Of a stretch of DNA of 64,000 nt, positions 37,971 to 51,100 are shown piece by piece. The DNA is from Mesaphorura yosii (taxonomy: Eukaryota > Arthropoda > Collembola > Poduromorpha > Tullbergiidae): NCBI GenBank assembly GCA_009869945.1, contig WIXG01000311.1:29670-93669 (forward strand), given 5' to 3'. The notes under the pieces are model-generated. The model did no database searches, was not told where the DNA came from, and worked only from the letters and a program-made list of their open reading frames with translations. Position 1 is the first letter of the stretch. Each line of letters begins with the position of its first letter. A program made the position numbers and the translations under genes.

Positions 37971-40900
37971 TAAGATTGAGACAAGTAAAAGTACGAAATC
38001 ATGACTTGATTTAAACTGCATTTTAAATAAAGGGAATAATGAAGAGAAGCCATTCACTGGTTCTTGGAATTCTTGTAAGCAAAATAAACTCGGTGGATAA
38101 TTAAATGTCAGCAACGAGATCGAAGTAAACTTTCTTTCCATTGACTGACTGGATTTAAGTTCAGCTTTTCGCATTCACTTCACTTTGATTTCAGTCACGA
38201 AGGAATTTGGCCTTAAAACGCCAAATTAAAATCGCCGACGTCGCGAAACATGGTTTGGGTTTTAGACTCTGTTCGAATCACAGCGTTGAGTTTCGGTGAT
38301 TGAAAATTAACGACGTGGTGCAATAAAAACGATTATCTTGTCTGGAATTATTCTCGAATTTCAAGTTGGAGACCATTTACCTGTTGATTTATGGGCGAAA
38401 ATTATAGCGAGCCAGAAGAGATTGTACAGAGCATGTCATGCCTGATCTAGATTCTGAAGCGCTGGGCAAAGCAATTTTAATACGCTCTACCTTGCCTATG
38501 CTTTCCTGGCCCAAGCCTATCTCAGTCTCAAATTTACAGCGTGTTAGTTTAGTCTTCGATTCTTAATAAAGTTAACACGAAAACAAGCAGCTACTAATTG
38601 CCTGCTGCTTGCACAATGGCTCCATAATTCCGAACTGTTCAAAATCTAACCGCACTCAGAGCCTTCAAGATCGTCGAAACGTAATTACCAATTAAGGCAT
38701 CCATTGAAATCCGAGCTGAAAACTGAACAAAGAATTAACGTTGCAACATTTCCATTCTCTTAGTAACAATCAAAAGAAGCGTTCATTCATTACTTTAGAA
38801 TCCCGGCGCTCAGGATGAAGAAAAACTCATTAACAAAGAAAATAATGATGCATAATTTACGCGAGACACCGTTAGCTGCTCATTTGTTCAGTCAGAGACT
38901 CCGACTTTGGCTCGGCATGGGAATGACAAAAGTGACGAAGCTTTTGAGCGTAAAAATAAATTCGTTGACTGTTTATGTAAGTTCGACTCTTGACAAGGCT
39001 TTCAAGAATCCTCAAGCAAAACCTTTTGTGACATTTTTGATGAAGAGATGGACAATGAAGGTGCTTGCGTTTTTAATTTGAAAGTTTACTGCGTTGTGTT
39101 ATTATTAACTCTTCCAATGGCAACGCGAGTGAGTGGACTTTTTCCTTTCTTCTCGGACGTCATGAGAGACGATTGCTAATTAAATTAATAGCAGGCAATT
39201 CTACGAAGAATTTCTTGAACAGGATAACAACGGGAGTGAGATTCTGTTCACCACTTCAGGGGTAGCTTTTCTTATACGCAATTCCACAGAGAGGATTTTA
39301 ATTTCAGAAAACATTGCGCCGGTTTTGTTTAGATTTCTCTTCAAAAGATGAACCAACCAAAGCTCACAACTGCATGCAGGCGAAAGAGCTGAGCACGGTC
39401 TCGTGTAGCCCAAGAGTCATTTTCGAATGAGAAACTGCACAAAGATTGGGATTAGGACATGGGATTTTGGCATTTTCTATTATTAGAACATGATTTTCGT
39501 GACTTGTAACGGCGTTAAATAATAAAAGTAATGAGCAAGGTTACAAATTGATTCACCTTCTTCACCAACGCTGTGCTGTCCATTTTAATTTAATTTAAAA
39601 TCTCTATTTTCTTGACCCAGTCATCCTCGCCTTGCCGTGCTTTACCAGTTTAGATTGTTCCTTTGCACAAAACTAATTGAGGCTCCTTTGTTGATGTGAA
39701 AGTAATGCTGTAGCTATTACGTCGCAAATGTGTGTGACATGAAAGGTGAAATTAGTAGGTGAAAATAGTCATGCCCTCGTCTCATTTTTGTTATCGCAAG
39801 AAATTCCAATTGATTGAGCAACACGCACTTCACCGCGCTGAATGTTTGTCATTAGGGTTAAGATCTCTTGATCATTACTCAGCGATGTCAGGTTGGTTCA
39901 GCTCAGGTTTCCACACTAGCTCAGCGCCTGCAACCGCAACGCTAATTTTGTTTCAATAAGTGAATTGTCATGAATGTTCACTTTACCCTGATTCCATTTT
40001 CGTGATGCTCCTATTATAGAGATTATACAGATACGAACAATGATGATCAAATTACACGCATCAAAGGTCTTTCATTCGTATCTTATTGATTTCTCAGATG
40101 TGTGACACGTCGTATTCTGCCTAATGCCAATCCATTGTAATGTAAGGCACACCGTGTACACTTCATTTCATAAGTTTTTTAACGAAGAACATCATCATCG
40201 TTTGCGTTACACATTCTTAATTGCTTTGTCTGCAGTGCGAAGTACGTGTTTACGACAATGTGTCACGAATTAGTTCCAAATCGTGGCATCATGTTAACAC
40301 GAAATTCGCTAATTTCAACATCAAAATTTGCATGCAGCTTCGTGTGATGACTCTAATGCTCAAAAATGTGAAATGATGGAAAGAAGCTCCTTCTAGGCCA
40401 ATTTCTAATCAATCTTTATAATGTGCATCTATTTAGACAAACGATCGAATCCACAAATGACATCAGTTATCTATGTGCTGAGTTGAAATTTCCACAATAA
40501 TAGTGTTAATAATCAACATTTCTCTCGTGCTAACGAAAAAATCAACTACAAAGCCTTGAATGCTATTACCATGCATTTCTCTTGTGGCTCTAACCGTATC
40601 GGTTTCTTTCAATTTCTTGCTTGGCCCTGGCATAGTAAGGCAGGGCACATATCATGGTCAACCGTTTTCCATCCATGCCATGTTGATTATGATTTCATAG
40701 CTTGTCTCTTTTGTTACTTAATTGCTGGCAGGGTATAATTTATGAGTATCTTTCCCATTCTTGTAATTCTTTAAAGTACAAAAATGGTCTGGTATCGTAA
40801 TTTGTGATTCGAATCAAGTCAAGTATTCGACGTGATGCGCTCTCAGCTCTTGCGGGTGTTCCATAAAAGCGTAAAGGTATGAATTAATAATTCACGGCGC

Positions 40901-42002
40901 ATCATTCGTGGATGTGGACGCGGTCAGGCGATGGCGGGGCCGTGCTTTGCTTGGGCATGTGACACTTTGGGTTCTTTCCGCATACGCCGATTTGCCATGC
41001 TATTTCATTCATTATCACAATACCATCAATACAATGCTTGACGATAACATGAATTGCTTGGTCGCACGTATTTCGATCATAAATCTGGGCTTCATTCGAG
41101 GTTACCATTTCTTGAAATTTCCCCGGAAAAATTAGGTTGCCATCTTACCAACCTTGTTTTTGTGTTTCATTGTTCTCAAACAAAATTATAAATAATGGTA
41201 CATTCCAAATCTTGCGGTTTGATAATGAATGATGATGAAAGCTCATTTCCTATTTTAATTTAGAAGGGCTGGTATTGCCTGTGTTTATAAAAGGGCAACG
41301 GTGCTAGGACATGTCGTGTGATACGAGAACTGCACCGCGACTTTAAGGCTATCATCAAATTTATTTGAACACGATCTGGCAACTGCAAATGCACCGTGTC
41401 AATTCCTTTTTCTCACACTCACAATTCATCAAGTCACCTCACAGACCACCAAACGAAATTCGAGAATTATGCTGCCCTTGTTCGTACTTCACATAAGCGC
41501 CAGATGCTGTGAAAAGTACCGGCACAGCGTTCGCCGTATCAGCTATTGACCAAATCTGGTTCTCGGGATGCAGAGCACAAAAAATAAATTCGAAAAGACG
41601 GACCGAGTGTATACGTGAAATTAAACCAAGCGGTGCAAAAAGTCGGAAAATTAGTGAACTTGAGGCTCACACAATTCGAAACAGTTTGCACAAAGTGTTT
41701 TTATTCGGGCTCACTCTGTCATTATCAAAAAATTTTTAACCACGCACAATAGGCAAGAATTTAGCACTTGATCTGACAATGCATGTGTTATTGCTGCTTA
41801 TCAAGCCCATTCACACGCAAATGCAAATCCAAGAGCGAAGCGCGTGATTGTCATTGTTATTACGATTGCGACAAAATGACCAAATCATCATCTATTTAAA
41901 TGTGCGTAAGTGTGTTAGTAGCATCGCATCCAACTGGCGCTTCTTTGGTGTCATTATATTGGACATTTTTCCATTATGTCCGCCGTTTCGTTGAAGTGAC
42001 AC

Positions 42003-42140
42003 GTGAAAAATGACGGCCGAGTGAAGGAAGTGGACATTGCTGACGACGGCAATGACGACAATTCGGCAGCGATCAAAACAGATAAACCATTTCAGTGTCG
42101 CAGCGCGGCATGCAGCAAACGATTTGTTTTCGATTTCTGA
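42003..42140 (+). pseudogene. Zinc-finger-like fragment with downstream poly(A) signal
   Basis: The frame after the TGA at 41997-41999 stays open for 45 codons and ends in TGA at 42138. It is acidic (EVDIADDGNDD) and then reads KPFQCRSAACSKRF, which matches the linker and Cys half of a C2H2 zinc finger. The expected Leu and two His residues do not follow. There is no ATG in frame, and AATAAA lies at 42155-42160, 15 bases after the stop. This could be the last exon of a nested gene, a processed or truncated pseudogene, or chance. A fragment of a dead zinc-finger gene seems most likely. Confidence 0.3.
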
Positions 42141-45100
42141 ACGTCGGTTCCCAAAATAAAGATTATCGCTGGCGACTGTTACGATGAGTGTAGAAATAAA
42201 CTGATGTAGTCTTTCTTCGTGCTGTGTTTGAGAAGTACTGACACAGAAACAATTCGAATACTGCCATCTTAATGTTTTCAGTTTGAGAAAAGAATTAAAT
42301 TTTTGTGTTCCGCTTTAATTACGCTGAATGAAAGAATTAATGAGAAGAATCTGCATTTTGATGTGTTCATCTCATGTCTCGTTTAAATTATCTTTGTCCT
42401 TTACCATAAACACAGACCTTAATGGATTATTAATTCCTACTCTCGCACTCTGACTCGGAGAATTGGTTTCACAAAAGGTTATGGCAAAAAGAGACCGTCT
42501 GCCTAGGCAAAGACTTCGAGGCACAAATGCGGCATAATAATGTCATTTATTTCGTTCTTCACTTTTCGCCCATACTTTTTTGCTAAGAAGGAGTTGCGAA
42601 TTATTAATCATTTGTGCGAGTGTTTGAGGACCCGCACGTAGATTTACCAGCTCATCCGTAACTGTCAGAAAAGTTAACGTCGACTATAATGACACAAAAT
42701 CAGGTTTTCTATCTTGATTGCTCAATTTGTTCTTTGGCCGGTTCAGTCAGCTGGTAAACATCTCAAGATTGTCAGTCGTGTGAAGTTCAAGATTGTTTTT
42801 GCGTTCTGATTATCTCAAAACGCCAATGTACGCATCATACCACACACAGCTCCAAGATAAGGCGTGGAAACAGGAAACTGTTGAGCAATTGAATTTCCGC
42901 TGCGCTTTCAATTTTACTTGATTGCTAAATCAATTAAGAATCAAGAGTGATCGTTCCGTGCACTGCCTGAACGCTGCGAATCGAGTCCTGATTGGAAGGG
43001 TGTGGCCTCTCTGATGGTCGAAGAATTCCAACTTAATGATTAGTGCGTGTACACGCGAAATTCCTACTGACAGTAAGAGTGAGGCTTATTGATTATCAAC
43101 ACCAAATGAATGTGAGGGTCTATTTTTAACATTGCACGAGTAAATCAATGCCAACGCTTTCAATACTCGAGTCCAATGTCACCTCAAAATACTTATTTGC
43201 ATATTGTTGTTTGCCATTTGGACTCGTTAATAGATTGACTCTCTCTAAATTAAATTCCTTCCAACTCCCTTCCCTTTGTTGTTGTCTTGAAAGAAGCGGT
43301 TGTTCTGTGCTGAGTTAGTTGCTGGTGTCATACGAGCATGCAATGTAGAGTCTTTTGTTTTCTCAATCCATCGATTATTGAATTCTTTGCCTTGAATTCA
43401 CAAGTACTTCCACTACGACTCTAACTCTGATTCATTCTCTTCTCGAATTACTTGCTACTCGACTTAAGATGCTCATCAACTGCAAATAACAAATACATGC
43501 TTATGCATGCACAATCCTTCAGACAAAGGCGACATTATTACGTGGTTATTAATACGAAGCGAGGTTGAGATGCTCTCTGCTGATCCGTGTCACGATAGCC
43601 GATATTCATATTTCACAAGTGTGTGGACAAGACGCGAAAAATGATGCTGAACGCTTTGTTATTCATGTTGTAATCAAATCTAAATTACAAGTAACTGCAT
43701 TTCTAACGTCTGTGTCGAGTCTGTCATTTTAAGGCAGCCTGACTTAAATAAGATGACAAGACCGAGTGACATTGCACAGTTACATTTTTCATTTTTGCGT
43801 TCGTGTGAAGTGCGAATCGCAACACTACAAATCATGTCTCTGAAGCCTGCAATTACACGTACTTTTAATTAATTATCTGCATACGTCGCGTACTCTGCCT
43901 GTTTGCAGCATGCAATGCACTTCAGTGTTTAAAATAATAACAGTAATCACGGCAGTAATCAGTATGAATGAAAATGTTTAGTCATCAATCAAGTCCGCAT
44001 ATCCTAGTGCCGCTGTAATCGATATGATGCTCGTAATTATTCTAATTTAAGTGTAATTGCAAAGTAGGAAGCTATTAAAAAGGAGACAGAAGAAGAACGC
44101 ACTACACCAAAGCTGAAGCCAGCACGGCACAAATGAAGGTTATTACGCGAATCTTCAGAAGATTATGATGCTATTTCTTAAATTGTCATGCATGATTTAA
44201 CTCTGATTAAAGCATTAACGCAGCCATGCAAAGTAAACGGCACATTCCATTGTTCCATTCTGTATTAATAGGCCCTAAGTCCCGAGTAATTAAAACTGCA
44301 CAAATATGAATAGTGATATTAGATCAATGCAAAACATCATCCAAATTTGGTCGCATGATACTCTACAAATTTTGACTGATACACGAATTCGATTTGATCA
44401 ATTTCATTTTGTATGCTGCGTTTTGCATTGGCAAAACTTTTGCTGTGTGCTGGTAAGAGACAAGACAAAGAAAATTGTTCCCTCATCACGTCATTTCATT
44501 TTAGTGTTGTCCTTTTGATTTTGAAAATGGAACAACCACTTACCTGATTCACAATCTCGTCATCATCGCCACCACCATTTGCAAATGCATAATATACTGT
44601 TTCATTGCACATGCATTTGAGGGCCGGGTTATGCAATACTTATGCAACTTGTTCATGTTCCATTTTTTTGCCGCGTTCAATTAAGCACATTTCTTGAAAT
44701 TCGCTTTAAGAGTGGCCGCTCTCCTTTCTCGTCAAATATTGATTCAGAGAATTCAGACCTCAGTGTCCGACTCGCGGTGTGATACGAGTTTAATGTTGTC
44801 TGAAATGCATTGAAATGTGGGCATGACACATGGCTCATCCCCGTGCTTTGTCTTGGACTGGCGGACGTGAGTAGATTTCATCTCTGGCATTGCGCAATGA
44901 CTCTCATCAATGAAAATAATTCTCAGTATCAGATTGCACATGTGTAAGAACAAAGATTTCAGAATTATCCCAGGCAGACAAATAGAGAGGAGTGCAGCGA
45001 TGGGAAGAAAGGAATGACGAGCAATTATCCGTGTGAGTGACATCTTGAAAGTCAAAACTGTTGCTTTATTGTCTGGGCTGTCACAACGCGACGCTGTAAG

Positions 45101-48100
45101 TAATCATGAGTAACTCACATCATATCAGCAATCACCATTACCCCGGCTCATCTTCACGAAACGGCAGAAACCAAAGTTATGAAAGCGTCGTCGTCAAATC
45201 ATCGCTGTGTCTTCTTTCTTCTTGACTAATTGAATAAATTAATTATTTAATATGGCACACATTCCCAACCCATTCTAGGAAATTAAAGATGGGCAGAATT
45301 GATTCGTGAGTGATGAGTGTCTTCAAAATTGAAAATGAAATATTAAACGGACGCGTTGAGCCTTGAATGCTCGGCACGTTATGTGCAATATTTTTGCAGG
45401 AATTTCTGTCTTTTGTAAATGTGCGCATGTCACAGCGTAATGACAGTATTCGCAAATTTGAATTCTTATCCCAAATGCTTTATAGCGAGTGAATTTATTT
45501 CGAGCAAGTTTCTTTGCAAAGTGTAACTGCAGTTCTTCCATCGTCCATTGCCCAGAATCTCATTTAACATATCACGTATGTCGGAGTCAGAGGGAAAAGA
45601 TAAGCCATTCATCATCATTAGAGGCTCAACCTGCAAGACATTATTACAATTTTTATGCTTTTGTTGCACGAACTGCAGCGCGGTGCAACTCCAGTGTCGT
45701 ATTTTGATTAGCACATGATACCCAGCCAAAGAGACATAAGCTAATATGTAGCGCACGTGAAAATCAAGAAACGACGATGTGCAGTGACAAAATAAATGTG
45801 CCAACATTTTGCGCTTTGTTGTCTGCTTCGCATGCGTATTCGCAATCGCAATCACAGCACTGTGCACTGGTTAATTTTCGTATCCTTTACCAACCCAGCA
45901 AAATGAAGCATGAACTGCGCAGTCGCATTGCGCTTTGATTGTGGTGACGGTAATGCGCGACGGCCACGCAGGAACCAACCTAATTAGCAGTACGGAAATA
46001 CGAAACGCATTCTGTTTTCTCTTTAATGAGGGTGAAGCCGAACCGTGACAATTTGAACGTTTGCCAGTTAACAGCTCCATTTTCTGCAGTAATCAGTCTC
46101 GGTTCATTCAGAGTGCCACTCGCCCAACAATCAGACGCCGTCATCGACAAACAACTTTGCAACTTTCGTTTCTCTTTGTCAATGGTCGTTGCGCTCGCTT
46201 TTGCATGCCGCTAATTTGTTAATTTGCAAAAAAACGCGAGAAATGATTTTCATGAAAATTACTTGGATTTTGAGGAAGTCAGCCGATTGAACTCTGTGCG
46301 CTGGTGAACGGCGACTTTACTGTTTCACGAATTTTCACTGATCACTTTTTCGTGCCTGGTGATTATTTCATCATATTGCCAGCAAATCACTGAATTTTAT
46401 TGTCAAGTTCTTACTGTCGCAGTGCATGTTTCATGTCACATTTCAGTTAACCAAGATCGTGTTAAATGACTTTGAGTCTTCTGTACTCATTTTGCGAAAT
46501 TTGATGTATTGCAAACTGCGTCAGTGGTAAATGGGGATGATTACGAGTTTATTGCTACCGAACTGAATACTAATCGCTGGTGTCGCGAGTGACTTGCAAT
46601 AAATTTGCGACAACTGAGTGCATGCGCGAATCCGTTTCAATTGCATCTGAAGAGAAGCCAGTTCGCACTTGTGAATTGACGGCACCCAACATGAAAATTG
46701 CATGCGCGCAAAAGTAGAATGACTTTAATTGTTTTCGGTGGTTGGTGTTTGGAATACAAAATTCGCATTATGTACTCAAATAATTTTACCCTTGCTGAAG
46801 TTGCTAATGAACAATATCTTGAATAATATGTAATAATGAGATAACATGATTCACACCTTGACTCGTCGCCGCACTAGAAGTACATCATGGTTGCACTGCC
46901 TTGTGCATTTCGCATCTGCTTTTAACTTAGTATTCACATCTCGATTTTCAATACAAAAAATGTGGTTTAATCATGAACAAACACTTCATTTTATTGTGTA
47001 TTCGGCAAGTGGTTACGCTTGACGGTTCATCTCCTTTGCTGATGCTGAAGCTCGTTTTGAGCATGAAGCACCGCTTGATTAGCTGAATGCCATGACCATT
47101 GATCTTAATCTTTTATGGTATTATGAACACACTTCATTCACCAAATGCCAGTTGTTTCGCAGGGATTCCGGGTACGTGCTCGTCTTCGTTTGCGTCTAGC
47201 AACAGGCAAGCATTCCCTAATGATCTTATTGGCAGAAGTCCCCAACCATATTTTTGTTGATTCAGTTTTCGAATAATGAGCTGACCCAACTAGCTTTGAG
47301 TCAATCTCTTAAAATCTGAATTCAGGTACATAAATTAGCAGTGTCACTTCGAAATGTTGAGACGTCGATTGCAGTTAAGGTTTCGGCATTACGAAATAAT
47401 TCATGCTGGGTGGGAATACGGGCTCGAAAGCAGAAATTACCCCATGTAATCCAGATACCAAGTATTTACTGATCAAGCTCAAGCCTGGTGAAATGAAAGT
47501 CATTCAACGCGTCTCAGCACAACCGAGTTTGCAGCAGCAGGGGCATACGCTGAATAATTCAGATTAATCAAGAGTGCATACTGAGTGCGTTGTATTTTTT
47601 CAAACCATAACTAACGCAAGATCACAATCCTTTGTTTTGTCAAAATTTATTAAAATTAAGGCGAAGCCAGCCTGAGCAAAAATAATTTAACAAAGAATTC
47701 TCGAGCGATTGTTTCAGCCTCAATTCTGTACTCGGTCGCATTCAGCTCGGCAGCTAACAATTAATAAAGCCTCCACACTTTTACGAAACTATGTGGAAAC
47801 GAATTTGATAATTCGATATCAGGGTTAAAAGACAGGTTCGTAATTAAGACGAAGGCGGCAAGGATTCAATCGCTTTGGTAGTTTGCACAACACCAACTAT
47901 GGCCCCATTTAAGTTCTAGTGTCATTCGAATGTTAAAGTCGCAGATACAAAGATGGCCCGTGTCCGCCCAACCATTATTGGTTTTTAGGACCGCATAGAA
48001 GCAAAAGGCCGACCATTTCTGGTTTCTTCAACCTGTCTTTAGAAATTTTTACAAATTCAAGTTTGAGGAAGTGTTTGTCGAACGTTCAACATACCATTTC

Positions 48101-51100
48101 CATTACCAATTTCCTGTGAACTCAAGGCATAGTACGCTTCAGCAGCTGAGTGTCGAATATCTGGGCAATTTTTACAAATACTGTGAGTTCAACGACTAGC
48201 AATCTATTTCTACCATATGTGACAAAATTACAGGCAAAAATACAGAACCTTGACAAATTTCAACCAGCTTTAAAAAGGAGATACGAGCTCCGTAACAAAG
48301 AAAACAATGAGTTTTCGGGCAAAAAGACGTATTCTTCAAGAAAATTGAAACCTAGCAGGAATTCGACTTGTGAAGCGACAAGAATTTTTAATATTCATAA
48401 TTTTATTCGACGGCTAATTTCATTTGTTGTGCCAGCCTTAGATCTTATTGTTGTCTTACGAGACACAGCTGATGCACTACAAGTTTAGTTACCTTGCAAG
48501 TGCTTCGAAATTATCGTCTTCATTCTTGTCGTGCTAATTCCTCGTACAACTGCAACGTAATGCCAAAACATTGATTACTGAGGCTGATACGCCAGCCACT
48601 CGGCAAAGGCTAAGTTCCTGGCAAGGAAATTTGCAAGTTGCAATTTCATCGGAGGACAGGATAATGGTAAATAATAATAAAAGAATGGTTGCTTATCTCT
48701 CATCTTGTATCGCGCACAATTTTCGCATCTTTTATCTATTTCTTGTGTCGCTGTCGTCCGTACAAAATTGCTTATTCTTCTTGCAGCGAATTGTTGCAAT
48801 TACAATAAATTGCTGCATTGTCTGCCAGAAAGTGTGCGATAAGAATTTATTGGATTGGAATTTTTATGGACTAAATATTTGACTCGCTCGGGTCGTCTGA
48901 CGTTATAAATCGTGAAGGTATGTAAACATTATGTAACGCCAACGAGACTACTCCTTTTGAACAATGCTGCAACGTGCACCATCGCCACAAGAACCTTGAT
49001 TCTCAGGCTACACCAAGTCAAGCGTCAAGCATGCAATCACTTTATTTGTCAAGGAATTAACACCACTTGCATCTTGCGAATTTAGTGCGCACGTTCTCAC
49101 ATGCGTTCAACCCACACAATCGTTTTATGAGTATTCTGCACTTGTGCGAAGCCCTGGCTCGATCGTGTGCATAATCATCGTTTGGGAGATACAAACAATC
49201 TCAAGAGATTAATTGATTTTTCTTTGAAAGGACAATTTTAGCATGCACGATTCTGTGGCTTCGTTTTTATTCATGTGATTATTTGTGTATTGTATGATTG
49301 CTCAGAATTTGTCTTGGTTAGGCTTCAGCAATATTAATCTGCACACATATGCCTGGTGATGTAAACATTGCACAATTTCAGGGCAAGACCCTCTTCACGA
49401 GCCTTGTCCTTATCTTGCTATTCTAAATACGAATACGTACAAAACTAGAATCTGGGTTTCGTTAATGTCCTACACTTTAAGCTTATCAAATCTCAGGAGC
49501 TCATTTTATGAAGGATTCAAAGTAAATGTTATTTCAAACTATTAGCCTCTGTTTAAAGAGTTGGATTTGTACCTTAAACCACTTAATGCAAGACCAGCAT
49601 GCCAGATTACATCATTTCTCCTGTCAAGATCTTCGTTTTGCTTCGGTATATTTTTAAACGCCGAGCCTGGTTATTGTATAATTTTGTTCACAGTATTTGC
49701 ATTTTACCTCTCGTGGTTGAAGTTGCAAAAGTGTTTGGGTGAATCATAATTTCAAAACGCACAATAACAAAAGATGCATACGTTTGCGTTTATGCATGAT
49801 ATGTGATAAAAAAAAAGCTAAGCATTTGACGGTGGTCGTTGTAACGCATGTAATGAACCTTTGCTGCCATTGCCATTATTGTTTGGATCTTCTTTCATGC
49901 TCTGAAATATTCATCTCTGGATTTACCCCGAATCCATTACTTGTGATCTTTGTGTGTACGTGAATTGTGAATCATAACGCTCATAATTTCTGTACAGTTT
50001 TGTATTTGTATTGTACACAGATTTTATAACCCTTTTTGATCTTATCAGTACCTGCATTGTTTCTTGCTACTTTTGCTATTTACTCTGGTTGTTTCAAGTT
50101 GGTATTCTTACATTTAGTCTGCATTGTGTCGTACTTTATGATCTCGTGAATCGTAATACCATTGTGAGTCGATTTTTTTCGAGAAGGAAGTGCCAGAAAA
50201 GAAAGACGTGGCGGCGGCGTACACTATACCTTCGAGAAGCTAATGCGTGCCTGACCGATGAATGCACAGATGAAACAGACCAAATTTTTAAGAAAATAGA
50301 GCGAACAATGGAAAATGAACTCACAATACGCGAAATGGTATTAGCAACGGCTACTGAGAAGATTAAATATTTATTCAAATGCATCTTAATAATGTTCACC
50401 TTACTTTTGTAGCCTTGAAATTCCTGAATGCAGGAATGATATTCATCTTAATTCTTACGCACTTAAGTTGAATTGAATTTGAAGCAGTGGCAAGTCGCAA
50501 GAGCATGCGTCAAGTGACAAAAGACACAAAGGAGTAATTAATAAGAATTCAGTGACGACAAGAGTCAATCTGAAATGAATTGAGGTGTTAATTCTAAAGG
50601 AGGCGAGATTCAACAGGATGGCACTCGCGGGTCTGCTTGGAGATGTGCGTAAGCGAAGTTAGGCTGGGATTTTTGGCTATTTGTCACATTTCCGCCTATT
50701 GCATCATTTACACATAAATACAGATTGACTATAGGCATGGGGGCTCGTTGGCTGCAGAACTCCAAAGATACAAACAGAAATCTTTGCTTTGTAGCTGACT
50801 TTAGCCTGATTAATTCCAGCCGTGATTCATAAATGCAGCCCAGGCAATCACCCGAATTCAATTTAACTGCAGCTGCAACGGTTGAGAAGAGTTCAGCATT
50901 GGCTTTGGAATTAATTACGCATCGTATTTACTTCCTGCATGAATCGGGTTATCGATTTTCTTTCGTCTCAATCTGAATAGAGCACATTGCAGAGAATCAC
51001 GATCCATAAGCTGAACCAAGTTAGCTTTAAATCAGGCGCAGATATCAACGCATACTTTGCAGTTTGTCGTTCCTCGTCCTTCTTTCCGCCATGCATTTCT

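Noticed and set aside
50011-50412. 133-codon open frame with hydrophobic stretches on the plus strand
   Set aside because: Hydrophobicity follows from T-rich sequence; the rest matches no family, and the start and end lack supporting signals.
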